NCBI GenBank assembly: GCA_014281115.1
Contig: JACONQ010000019.1
Span: 620,001 to 684,000, forward strand
Source of the DNA: Laburnicola sp. R22_1
Taxonomy: Eukaryota; Ascomycota; Dothideomycetes; Pleosporales; Didymosphaeriaceae
DNA: 64,000 nt
Reading direction: 5' to 3'
The notes under the pieces are model-generated. The model was not told the DNA's origin. It worked only from the letters and a program-made list of their open reading frames with translations, and ran no database searches. Both the position numbers and the translations under genes were made by a program. This document shows positions 34,329-46,923 of the stretch, in pieces. The number at the start of each line of letters is the position of its first letter. The first letter of the stretch is position 1.

Positions 34329-36258
34329 TTATACTAGGTTCCTAAAAGCACACTTATAATAGAGCGCAAAGCCATAATAGACTTTTTAACTAACCTACAA
34401 CTTGTAATAATATATATCGTGCTCTTATAATAAAAGGGACTACACCTATAATAGTGTATAGCTAGGCTTAATAATCCTAAGTTATTAGTTAAGCCCTATA
34501 ATACTATTAGTATTATTACTAACAAAATAGCAAACTAGGGGAACATTTCTAGCGAACAACGCATAAGCGAAATAGTAGCTATGCCTAGTATAGGTCTATT
34601 AACTTAATAGTTAGCAACTTAGAATTTAACTTTTAGAACTACCTTATAGATCCCTACACTCTATATTATAGAAGACTTAGACAAAAAGAACTCAGATATA
34701 CTTAGTAGTGCTAGCGGTCCTAGTAATAGAAATTGTGTAATAGTAGATAGCTAGCTAATAAAAATTTCTATAAAGTCTGCAGATAGAGTAAGTTACTCTA
34801 AATTAATAGTTAATAGCCTATTATAGGGTTAGCGTTGTAGTTTAAGTAGAAAGTCTATCTTTAAGGTTATTAAATAGCTAATAAAGAATACCTATCTGCG
34901 ACTTATATATAATAATAATACTAACACACTCTTACTATATTTTAAAGTGTTCTATGCACCTACTAAGGGCGCTAAGATAGAATAGAAGATAGTGGTAAAT
35001 ATTTATAATAGTAACTTACTATAAGAAGCTACTTCTATCTATAGATAGCCTATTGCATTATTTAGCTATTTTATTAGACACGCTAATAGCGCCGCAAAAC
35101 TAGAGAATAAAGTCTATTAAGGACTATAATAGAAGAAGAAGCTAGAGGGGCAAATTATGCATATTTCTAGTCTAGCAGAGACTACGTAACTATTCTTGCT
35201 AGAAATAGAGCGTAATCTATAGATTAAGCAATATTATTTAGGCTAGCGTAAGACCTAGATCTAGGAAGCCCTTGCGCGTGTTAATTAGTTAAAAGAATTA
35301 AAGAAACTATATCGCGCTTATAGTAAGGTCTAGGAATAGAAGATTATAAAGTTAGAAGAGCAGCTTAAGGCAATAACTTTTATCCCGTCTAATATCTCTT
35401 TGCACATTTAATAGGATTTAACACCTAAAGACCTTAAGATTATCTAATAACGCCACACTTAAATATATGCTATATTATAGACAGGCACCTTATATCTAGT
35501 AATTATAGCAATAAATATAGTCTATAACACTTAAGTTACTATTCTAGGCAGTGAATCTATTTTAGTATTAATAGGTATTAGTTAGGCACCTAGATATTAT
35601 TTGCGCGAGCCTAATAAGTTTAAAGAATCTAATAATTATAAAAACTATAAGCTATAGAAGAGTTCTATACACTCTTACCTAAGCGCGTACAACTATGTTT
35701 TCACTGCTAAATATGCTAAGATAGAATTTATCTTTAATTATACTTTAGATATTACCTATTAGTAACTAGAGCACTAAATAGAGTTTAATAAACTAGGGGC
35801 GTTTTTGTCTACTAAGAATATATTTAAGATGTTAGATTACAGCTATATGGCTGTAGACTCTATAGGCGAAGCCTATGCGGCTGTATAGAGCGATTAGCTA
35901 AAAATTTGGGATAGAAAGAGTTTTAAAAGTTGGCTATTCTAGTTTAAGATTATAACTGCTCCTATTAATATACTAGATTAATAGAAGATTATTATAGCAA
36001 TCTAACTGCTAAAGCTATCCTAGTTAGAGGCCGACAAACAATAGTTAAATAGCGATTTATAGGTCTTATTTATTAAAAAGATATAATATTACGCTATAAT
36101 CTTAAAGTTGCAAGATCCTTTTTAGTAGTAAACTACTAATAACAATAGCAATTAAGGAAGATATACTAGAGAAGGCAGTTATAGTGAAAATAGCAATGTA
36201 TGCGGTAATATTATGGGTTATACTAACGCCTAGATTAAGCTTCGTATAGATAAAGAAC

Positions 36259-36303
36259 GCTATATTAAATGTGGCAAGAAAGGCCACTATTATAAGAATA
36301 ATA
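36259..36303 (+). pseudogene. degraded CCHC zinc knuckle in gag of element B
   Basis: Reads R-Y-I-K-C-G-K-K-G-H-Y-Y-K-N-N. Compared with C-x2-C-x4-H-x4-C, the first Cys is Tyr (TGT to TAT) and the last is Asn. Confidence 0.7.
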
Positions 36304-37460
36304 ACGTCTTATATAAGGGCAAGCTACAATAGCTAGCAAATAAGATTAAGTCTCTTATTAACGCAGGTCTTGCTACTATTAACCTATAACCCTTATTGCC
36401 AGCTCCTACTATCTTAACTAAGACTGCACTATTAGAAAACTAGATATTCCTATTAAAAGTTATTAGTAGGGACCTTAAGAGTTACTACTAAAACTTATAC
36501 ACAAGATTAGGGAGCTAAAGTTTTAGCTAATATATTAGTTATTCTAGCCCTAATAAGTAGTTAAGCTTTGTACTAATTTAATTAATAAGAGCTAGTTATT
36601 AGTCTATAGGGCTTAGTTTATTTTTAAGTGCTAACTATAGATAGCTAGTAGCGTAAGAGTCACTATTAATAGGCTTACTAACTCTAGGGTAACTAATACC
36701 TATATAAGTTATGTGTACGTCTTAAAGTATAGCCTATAAATAGTAATGCTTAAACACCTAGTGCAACTATAACTAGGAGATAGAGTTACAAAGTAGGTGC
36801 TTATAAAGACTGCTTTGCTACCTATCTATTATAGAGATTATTTTAGCGAGGAACTTACATATATTATAGATATGACTAGGTTTAATATTATTTTTAGTAT
36901 GTTATAGTTAAGTGCCTATAACCCGAATATTAATTAAAAGAAAAAGATTGTAATATTTATCAAACCCTTTTATATAGGTAATTATTATATAAAAGGCCTT
37001 CTTATTATTATCTTAAGTAAGGGCTATTACAGTGGGGTACAATAAAAATAAAGTTACTTAGAAAGTTATCTTTTTAAAAGTCCTATAACTTATTTAATAA
37101 ATTTGCTAAAAATATACTAAATAGCTTATTTTAAAGAGGAGGTTTAGGGGACTTTAGCTATGAATAGAGTATTAGCTAACAAAGCATAAGTCTTGGCATA
37201 TATAACCTTAAACCTAAAGCTTTTTTAACTCTATATTTAGAGCTCTATAACTTTTTAATTAATATTTAGTTTTATTTTAAATTTTAACTAGCCATTCTAG
37301 GTTTAAGATAGATTATGTAAGCAAATTTTCAAGCTAAGTCTTCTCTCTAACTTTTTTATATTTTAGGTATAAAAATTTAGGATATGCTTATATAAGCACT
37401 AATTCTATAATTTCTTAGTAAGGTTTTAGTTTATAATAATATCTTTCTAGATTTAAATTC

Positions 37461-38660
37461 TTCTTTTAAAGGCTAAAACGCCTAATTCTACTATTGCTAC
37501 TACTTTAAATAAACGCTTAAAAAGTATAAAGAATACTATTTATCGTATTAAAGAGAAGAAAAAGGAGAATTATAATATAAAAAGAGTTAGTAAAGGAAGG
37601 GTTTCTAAGATAACCTCTAGGGCTAAAAGGGTTAATAATAGGGATTTAATTAAAAGCCCTAAGAAAGAAAATACAAGATTATTATTAGAAAATAATCTAG
37701 GAGTAGCTAAAAGAACTTTACAGTACTTCTTAGAAGAGGAGGGTTATTCTTTGAATAAGGCTACTAAAAAGCCTTTATTAAATAAAAAAAAGCTAATAAT
37801 AGATTATTATTTACTAAAGAAAGAGTTAAAAATATAGAAAATATAGGCTTTTCTAAAGTTATATTTTCTAATAAGTCAGCATTACAAAGGGGGCATAGTA
37901 GTAGGGGTGATTACTATTAAAAGAAAGAAAATAATAAAGTTAAGAAAGAAATACTTTCTACTAAAAATTCTAGTAAGTATTTTAAAATTCTACCTAACTT
38001 AAAAAAATCTTCTTCTTTTCTCTATTGTTTTAATTCTATTTTTTTAATAACTATTATACTAATTTAATAATAGTCTGCGAAAATAATCTGGGGAAATTTA
38101 GTAGGCGATAATCTAGAAAGTTTAAAAACTCCTAATTAGTCTACTAGCTTTACTAATAAGGATTATCCAAATAAAATCCTTATACCTATAGTTAAACCTA
38201 TAGTTAAAAGGGTAAGTCCTTATATATCTTTGTTACCTCTTTTTTAATTTTTAATATAATATATATTGCTATATATTATATTTTAAATAATTTATAAGGT
38301 TTTATATATTAATACTAGTCTAGGGTGGCAATTTTAACAAGATAACGCCAAAATCCATAAAACTAAATTAGTTTTGGATTTCTTTAAAAAAGAGAAAATT
38401 AATCTCTTTCACCACCCCCCTATAGTCCCGATCTTGCCCCTATTAAAAACGTCTGGAGTCTATTAAAATATAGACTAAATAAGAGATATAATACTACTTT
38501 AGAGGTAAGTAAAAGTGAGGCTAGTATTAAGGCTTTTAAAAAGGCTATACTAGAGGAGTGAGCTTTAATTCTCCAAAAGGATATAGATAATTGTATATTA
38601 TCTTGATCTAGGCGTTATCACGCTGTTATAGAGGCTGAAGGATATTGTACTAAGTATTAG
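37461..38660 (+). pseudogene. decayed Tc1/mariner transposase
   Basis: An N-terminal helix-turn-helix region (RVSKGRVSKITSRAKR, GVAKRTLQYFLEEEGY) is followed by the first catalytic block VIFSNKSALQRGHSSRGDYY near 37,865 (expected IFSDES), the second block QDNAKIHKTKLVLDFF near 38,340, and the third block PPYSPDLAPIKNVW near 38,430, with Lys where the Tc1 family has Glu (GAA to AAA). It ends EAEGYCTKY. Stops and frame breaks are frequent. The left limit is approximate. Confidence 0.8.
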
Positions 38661-39258
38661 TAATATATTATATATTACTTTATTACTATTTTATTAATAT
38701 TTAATATTATTAATAAACTATTAAATACTAACTAATATAGATAATAACCCTATAATATAAAACTATAGAACTATCCTATAGACCTAAATGTATGTTATAT
38801 TAAAATAAACTATTTTTATGCATTAATTAAAAGTTATATTACTCTAAAGTTATAGGTTTATCTTATCCCTATTTGACTTCTAAATCATATTCACTAATAG
38901 CTAAATAAGTATAAACTAGAACTATAACTTTATTGGCCTTATTATTCTAGTTAAAACTAAATTTTCCTTATTCTAATAGGCCTTATAATAAAGAATATAT
39001 TTAAGTTTAAAATGTAGACCTTTTTATACTAGTACACTTAGTCTTTTTCTTGAGGTCTTTTTATATATAGCTTTATAAATACTATATATATATAATATTA
39101 TTATATTATTATAATCTATAGAGTACTCGTAACCTATACTAATAGTAATGGTAATATTAATCTATAATCTATAAAGTAATAGACGCTGTAGTCTAGTTAA
39201 AAAAGTAAAATTTATTTACTTAATTATATAAACTATACTATATATATAAATATAGTTT

Positions 39259-39261
<3 letters not shown>

Positions 39262-39290
<29 letters not shown>
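39262..39290. repeat. (TA)n microsatellite
   Basis: An uninterrupted ta run of about 29 bp within the Tc1/mariner element. Confidence 0.85.
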
Positions 39291-39409
39291 CTGGATAATA
39301 TAGTTAGAGTAATCTTATAATATTATATTAGTAATAAGTATTAGTAATCCTAATACTATAGACTTTTTAATATTAACTTTAGTGCACCTATATTAAATAG
39401 TTTAATAGA

Positions 39410-39414
39410 ATAAT
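39410..39414. repeat. target-site duplication ATAAT (left copy) of the copia element
   Basis: ATAAT before the left LTR; the same five bases follow the right LTR at 46,924-46,928. The AT-rich context makes chance agreement possible, but it falls exactly at the LTR limits. Confidence 0.65.
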
Positions 39415-39689
39415 TATTAAATAGATACTCTATAGCTAGCTATATAGACATTAAATTCTAATCCTCTATACTAGTAAGCGTGAAGAGTATACAGGACGAT
39501 TGTACGAGAAAAAGAAAATAACATAATAGAACAACTTAGTATTAATTGCTTATCTCTAGAGAGGGTGCGGATAAAAAGGAGAAGATTCTGCGGCGCATAG
39601 GCATTATGTGATCTCTATATAATGCTATTATATGGCAATATTAAAACCTTAATACCCTTAGATGCCCTTGCCTATATAGTATACGAACA
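39415..39689 (-). repeat. LTR (275 bp) of the copia element, plus-strand left copy
   Basis: Aligns to 46,635-46,923. The two differ by transitions and by an extra ~14 bp (second copy of cggcgcacgggc-type sequence) in the right copy. Because the element is transcribed on the minus strand, this is its 3' LTR. Confidence 0.85.
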
Positions 39690-40604
39690 CTAGTAACTTT
39701 TTATTTTAAGATTGCTGTTAGTAGTTCTCCCTTCCTCCGCACGAACTATCTACTTGCTAATACTTACCCTATCTATTTATTATTCCCCTGTCTGTACGCC
39801 TTCTACTCTGGCTAGTTTGCTCTAGTTAATTAGAAGATTCTATTAAGTAACTATTTATTATACTTTGCTGCCATTTGTTAAAGGCACGATTAGGCTTATT
39901 AGTAGTAGAGTAGCGGTCTGGCTAATAGCGGTCAAGGGTAGGATTGCGCAGTTAATATTAAGATTGCAGTAATAATATATTATTTATATAGAGTTCTTTT
40001 GCTTAGTTTATTCCTTATACAATAGATAGACCTAGTTATCTTATCTATTTAGACAGCGATATTGGGCAATCGTGCAACATTAGATAAGAGAAAGACAAAC
40101 ACTAATAAGGAGTAGAAATTAAGGCTCTGGACAGAAGGGAGAGGCATATAAGGTGGGCTTTCCTCTTTCTATTCTTCTTTCTCTTATTCTCCACTTTAAA
40201 TATCTCTCTGTACGTATCTCTTCTTCCTAGCTCTTTTCTCTTTTTATTAAGCTAATCCCCTATTTTATATAGTGCTAAACTATATCCCTTATTATATAAT
40301 GTCTTATCTTTGTATAATACTAACTTAGTATAGACAATAGCGCTTATACTAGTAGGTCTTAACTAGCTAGGCCTCCCTGGCTTTAATGCCACTATAGTAG
40401 CTCTTCTAGGCAGAAGAATGCGCATTACCCTCCTAACTAGTTCCTAGGCAAACTATATATTTATTTAGAGTATCTTTATTAATATAAGTTCCTCTATTCC
40501 TTGCTTTTATACAGATACTAACTATAGAAAATAGGTTAAGGAGTTGCATATTGCACATTTGCCTTTGCACAATATTAATATTATTCTTATAGCTAGTATA
40601 GACC

Positions 40605-40860
40605 TACGTCTATGGGTTGCTAAGCTTATTTAGCGCGAGGGCTACTTTCGCGCGCTCCTTGTCCAGTTGCGCAGTGTCCTTAGGGGCACTGCGTGCGCTT
40701 ATCGCTGTGGTGGTAACTCTGGCCCTAGGCCCTTTACTAAGTGTTGTATAATGGCAAACTTCTAGGCGGGATTGTGCGGTTCTTGCGTGTGGCAGAGCCA
40801 TGGTACTAGGTGCGATTATCGCACGGGGTAGGGCTAGATAGTAGGGTAGACACTTCTAGA
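40605..40860. other. GC-richer island inside the copia element
   Basis: Lies between the pol end (about 41,050) and the 3' LTR. It keeps many CpG and CpA dinucleotides (gcgcgagggctactttcgcg, ggcggga) unlike its surroundings. It contains a hairpin with cgcagtg (40,670-40,676) facing cactgcg (40,687-40,693), extendable to about 10 pairs. No gene is recognised in it. Confidence 0.5.
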
Positions 40861-43800
40861 CATTGTCTATAAGTACTAAAATAAAAAAGACTCTTCTCTA
40901 AATAAATGTGTGTTATGTCTCTTCTCTTTCTATGCAAATAATAGATAGGAAAATGCGCATTTTTTAAGTAATATATATGTGCGAAAAGAATTAAATAAAT
41001 ATATTACGCAAAAGAATAAATAAATAATAAAGAAATAGTGCTGTGTAAAGGCTAGGAAGAGCTCGCGCGGGCGGGCTCAAGGCGATCCACTAATACTTTA
41101 ATAGTGATTATTAAGGTATTGCTAGAGATTAAGGACTCTAGAGCCTAGTTTAGGGCCTTCTTTATATAGGCATTAGTAGGGTTATCCTTTCTATTAATCT
41201 ATCTAATCTTAGAGATTTCGCGGTGCTTATACAATTTGCGGAGTAATATAATGTTAATTATAAGGCGCTTCTTATTTGTAGTTCCTAGTTGTATAAGGCA
41301 GTTATAGAGAGACTTTAAATCTATATAGACAACTATAGGGATTAGCGGCAGACTAAGCGTGCGTATAATCTTCTAGAGGGTTATGCTAATAGCAATAGTA
41401 TTATTAAACCCTCCTACTATACTATATAGCTTATTAGCAAGAACGCTCCTTATTACTCTCTTACACTTAGTTAAATTCTAGTGTATACTATTTGCTAGAA
41501 TCTTAAAGTTATCGCTATTACCTATATAATACTTATTAGCTAGAGCGATTAGGAATTCTAGCTATAAGCTCAGATTCTTATTGTTAGCAAATAAGCTATT
41601 AGTAAAGATAAATAGTTTTACGCGTTAAAGATCCAATAGTATAAAGATAAGACCGCGCTTATTATTATTAATCTACTATTAGATTTGTGTGTTTAATGCC
41701 TTAATATCTTTGTGCGAGGGTAATATAGTCTAAGCAGTAATAGACAAATTAAATGCGGCTTCTAGTTAGCATATAGATGCGATATAGGCGCCTCTTGCAC
41801 GCTGCTCTACATACCTCTAAGTAGCATCCTTATCTTTAGAGTTAATTATACAAAGGCCCTTTACTTACTCTTTTTATATAAGAACTATAGTGTTATATAC
41901 AAGCCGAATTCTTCCACTATTAAACTTAATAGGTTAGTCTTTAGTAAGGATAGTCTTATCCTTTATATAGAAGGCTACTTTCTTTAGCTCTTCTTTTTCT
42001 CTTTATATAAAGTTCTTATTAACAATACTAAGAGTGTTATCTATCTAAAGGCTAGTAATCCCAAAGGTGTGCTCTTCTTTATTAGTAATAAGCAGACATA
42101 GGTTATATAATAAAGTTATTATACTAAGTTTCTCTTTATAGTAGTTATAGTAGGTCTTAAACTAGTAAAGACCTAATTTAGCTACACTATAGAGTGGTTG
42201 TATAATGCAGAAGATTGTGTCTTATAGAAAGTTCGTGCGCAGTTCCTTAAATAGTCTAGTATAGAGCGTGTGGTTTAGTTTATTAGTAGACTAAATATAG
42301 GCCTAGGTAATGTCTCGCAGTTTAAAATACATTCTATATATTGCCTAAAGGCTTGCTCCTAATATAAGGAGTAGGCGCTAGCTTATCATTTAGATGGTAG
42401 GTAATTAGATAAGAATTTTGTCTTTCTTCTTATTAAAGTGGCTAGTAAACACAAGGCGGGATTTCTTATATAGTTAAGTAGTCTTGCTCTTAACTTCTTA
42501 TATAAGGCGGAGGTTGAAGATTCTACCCTTATGCTTAGATAGGTTAAAGAGAAGAATCTTAAATGTGCTATTAGCAATAAGAGCGTCCATCTCTATACAA
42601 TCTAACTCTTTAAAAGGTGCTCTAGGTGTTGTAATTACATCTTCCGCATAGAGCTTTAGGAATAGTTTCTAATTACTTGTCTCCTTCTAGGAAAGAAATA
42701 CAGCATTCTTTTTTAGGCGGCCTCTTTTTCTCTATTCTAGAGGATCCCTTTATATAAGGGCGATATTATTTACCTTATATAATAGTAGGAGAGTGTAATC
42801 TTCTTTGTAATAGTACAGCTTAACTTGCGTATAGCAAAACTTTACTAGACTATTTCCTAGGTTAAGGATTATATCTCTGTCCTTAATACCCTTAATCTTA
42901 TATGGACCTGTCCATCTATCTTTCTCTTTTTAGACTATAACCTTAGATCTAAGTGGGAGCTTAAGGACTTTATACGCTGCTAATAGACTATTACGAGTAT
43001 TTAGTGCACAATTAATATTAGTCTTATCCCTTTTCTTCTATAATATCTTTATCGCCTTTTATACAGCATTTATACGTACAATAATAATAGGTAATAGAGG
43101 AGAATCTATACTAATCCTAGGATATACGCCAAACACTAGTAGTGTGAGTATAAGACCATCTAGGCCTATAGTGTTATTAATAGCTTTAACAGCTATCTAG
43201 AGGATATCCTCCTTATCTATATAATTTTCTAGTTTAGCCTTAAGAATATTAAAGACTTTGCGAAGGAGTGCGTACAAACGCTTAACCTTCTCTATTACCT
43301 AATATACTTCTATAGGCATCTGCCTATAGGTTACGCTAATAATCTTTGCGTAGTTTCTAAACTTATCTAATATAAAGTTTGTACCTAGGTTATATACAAT
43401 ATAGTTAGGTAGACTTTAGTAGATATTAATCTAGTATCTATAGAGGGCTTCTCACGCATCTTGTGCGGATATTAATTTTAAGAAGATTATAGCTTAAAAT
43501 AATATGTCTGTATTTATAATATATAGTGCGTCTCTAGTTCTAATATATATAATATTAATAATAATCTTATAGTTAAAGTGGGTGTTATCCTTAATAGTAA
43601 ACTTAAAGCGACGTAGGGCTTATCTATGTAATTAATAGTAGTGGCAAAACTTCTAAATTTTGTTTAGTATAGTGGCATCTACTTTATGGCCAGCGTTAGT
43701 AAGCATCTTCTAAAGTCTTTCTATATAAGGATGTCCGAATTATTAATAAAGGCAACGGAGTTCTTATTTAGTAAAGAAGGACATAGTTTCTTTCTTACTA

Positions 43801-46634
43801 ATATTAAAGAAAGGGTGTTTCTATTTGCATATAATAGGTATAGTTGTGTCGTTCTTTTGTATAATAATATCTAGAATATTGTTAAAGTAGGCACTAAGCT
43901 TATTAGTATCTGCTAGTAATAGCAGGAATAGTGTTAGAGTATCTAGGATATAGTAGATAACTATTCCTATTAGATTTGTAATTTGTACGGTTCCTAGAGA
44001 TTCTTATAGGTTCTAACCTCCAAAGCTAATATTAGTATTACTAGATGTCTAATTAATCTTTATATAAGGATTCTCTTATATATATGCCTCTAGCTATGCC
44101 TTACTAATAGTGAAAATTCTTGCTGCACCTATGTCCCACATTTTACCTTAGTATATTATATAGTATTAATCTTTAAGAATAAACTATTCCGCACACTTCT
44201 CTGGCTCTATCTTATAGATATGTTCGCTAGTTGTGCGGTAAAGATAGGCAGCAATAGTTAGGTAGAACACTTAATTATTATCATCCTTATTATCTTTACT
44301 CTGCTTCTCTTCTTTGTGCAAAGTAGGTTCCTTATTATTATACCCTTCTATATCCTAAATATAGGACTGAATAGTTTCGTAAGAAGGCGTTTTATTATTA
44401 TGCTCTTTATAGAAGGTAATGTACTGCCTTATTACGCAGATACGCTTATCGCGCGAATAGTTAGAAGACTAACAACCTTTCTTATAGTACACAAAACACT
44501 TCTTTAGTTTTATATAAATGTTATATAATTAGAATCTAAATTGCGATAATAATAGTATAAATTGTCCGCGAAATCCTTGTCTATAAGGAACTAGTAGTCT
44601 GCCTCTTTATATAGAAAAAATATATTTACGATTAGTATAGTATATATTAGCCTCTTATAAGTGCTAATTAGATTAGCGATTAATTGCAACTTAAATTAAC
44701 GTATAGAGATTAGCAAATAGAGCTTTATAGGTAGACTTAGGGGTAAATATAGCCTATTCTAGCTCTAGATATTTACGGCATACTTATATAATAGTAGTAT
44801 AAAGAGAAATTTCCCTAGCGAAGTTCGCACCTAATACTCTCTATACAAGGGTGAGCCTATTAATTATTATCTCTAGAACTTTGTGTAGACTCTTATTAGG
44901 GTTCTTACGCTAGTATTATGCGAAAGTTATTATAGTCTAGTCTATTTAATACTAGTTGTAGTTAATAATAGTGTTAAAGTAACTATTAAGAGTTTTGTAT
45001 AAGCACTTCCACGATTGTCTAGGATAAATAGTATAGAGGTAATACTATGCCGCACAGTTAGTAAGAATATCTAGAAAGATGTCTAGGTATTAATTCTTAG
45101 TAATATCTAGGCGTCTGCATAGATCTATAAAGATCCTAGTCTTATTTACTAAAATATTGTATAGAGCTCTAGTATAGTTATTATCCTTATTCCATGCCTT
45201 TTAAAATTGGATTATCTTATTAGCTAGAATTCTCTAAGAAGGTAGGTTTTGCTTAGGTAGAAGCTTATATAGGTTAGATTATAGTATAGGCTTAGTCTGT
45301 GTAGATTAGTATAGTGCCTATAATTCGTGTTTAACTAGTGGTGGCTCTATTCTATACGGCGTTTAATTATCGCGAGTAGGTAAGCAAAATGGTAGTTAGG
45401 TACTATATATAAAGAGTGGTGATTTATTTAGTTATTTGTATAAATGGAATTATCTTTAATACTTATATAAAGGTTCTCTTAAGATATCTACAGGAATCTA
45501 TAGCTATATAGGTGCCTATAGTAGCAGCGACTTGCTTTGATTAGATTTGTGTAATAGCCTAACTAGCTTAGATGTCTTTAAGATTAGCCTTAGTGTTTGC
45601 GTATAAGAAGTTAATCGAGTTAGCAAAGGCAGTGTTATATAAGTAGTATCTGCATTGCCTTAGACTACTTTATATAGCTTACTAGTATTTATAGCTCTAG
45701 TATCTGTCTTTAGCTTAATGCCCTTTTCTCTTAGGACTGCTACAAGCTCTCTCTTATACGCACAGCCTAACTCTAAAAAATAGTATTCTTCCTATCCTTT
45801 AAAGTCTTCCTAGAATAACTCTAAGAAAGCTATTCCTTTCTAGTATAATATATAATACTTAGTAATAGTATATGCCGCGTATAATTGTATTTCTAACTAA
45901 GAAGAATTGTTTGCTATATTAATCTCATTATTCTAATATATAGGTCTTGTTCCCTTATGTAGTGTTTTTTCTAATATTTCTATTTCTTTAATATACTAAT
46001 TATACGGTCTAGTATACTTAGGCACATTAGTGTTATCTTATAAGGTAATGAGAACTTCGTGCAAGACGGTAGAGGCTTCTTATAAGGTAGTAGGGGTAGC
46101 CATTACGTAACTAGTTTGTTTAATAGGTTAGTTATATAGAGAGTCGCGCTTTATTAAAGTTTATTATTATCTAACTATGTCTTTATATAGTTACTAGTGG
46201 TGTGCTTAGTATACTATCTTCTCTTAAATCTTATATAGTAGTAATATCTACTTACTAACTTAATAAAAGAGTTAATTTACTATCTCTATAGATAAGGATA
46301 GGTTTTATACGTCTTATATAATCGCTTCCTATATTTTGTATAGTAGTAACATCTACTTACTAACTTTATAAAGGTTTAATCTGCTATTTTCTTATATATA
46401 GAGGATAGGATATAATAAAATAAATTGTATAGCTAATAACGTCTTATATAATTACTTTCTTTGTTTTATATAGCAGCGATATCTACTTACTAACTTTACA
46501 AAGTTTTTAGTCTACTATCCTCTTGCGTATAGAGAATAGGGTATGCGAAATAAATTATATAGCTAATAATAACTCGTGCGATCTATCTTCACTCTTACTA
46601 ATTTGTAGTTAAGAATTAGTTAACTACTAATTAG

Positions 46635-46923
46635 TATTAAATAGGTACTCTATAGCTAGCTATATAGACATTAAATTCTAATTCTCTATACTAGCAAGCG
46701 TAAAGAGTGTATAGGGCGATTGTATAAGAAAAAGGAAATAATATAACAGAACAACTTAGTATTAATTACTTATCTCTAGAGAGGGTGCGGATGAAAAGGA
46801 GAAGATCCTACGGCGCACGGGCCGCGGCGCACGGGCATTATGTGATCCCCACGTAATGCCATTATGCGGCAATATTAAAACCTCAACACCCTCAGGTGCC
46901 CTTGTCCGTACGATGTACGGACA
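46635..46923 (-). repeat. LTR (289 bp) of the copia element, right copy (its 5' LTR)
   Basis: Mate of 39,415-39,689. Less decayed (keeps ccgcggcgcacgggc and cgtacgatgtacggaca). Begins TATTAAATAGG (expected TG) and ends ACA. Confidence 0.85.

Larger units (their letters stand above)
39415..46923 (-). mobile_element. Ty1/copia retrotransposon, nested in the Tc1/mariner element
   Basis: 7.5 kb between the outer ends of two LTRs. Pol reads on the minus strand. The integrase C-terminus is near 42,960-42,790 (KKERDRWTGPYKIKGIKDRD, LGNSLVKFCYTQVKLYYY). The start of the copia RT is near 42,600-42,400 (KELDCIEMDALIANSTFKIL, KSRLVFTSHFNKKKDK, the K-S-R-L-V signature). RNase H is near 41,340-41,090 (DLKSLYNCLIQLGTTNKKRL, then KLYKHREISKI). 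Gag should lie toward 45-46.5 kb but was not read clearly. All frames carry many stops. Confidence 0.82.

Noticed and set aside
36102..36287. 61-codon minus-strand frame in the gag region of element B
   Set aside because: Opposite-strand shadow of the gag zinc-knuckle region in AT-rich DNA.
42386..44507. Three 62-63-codon frames (42,386; 43,686; 44,316)
   Set aside because: Chance open stretches inside the decayed copia element; the 42,386 frame overlaps its pol in another frame.
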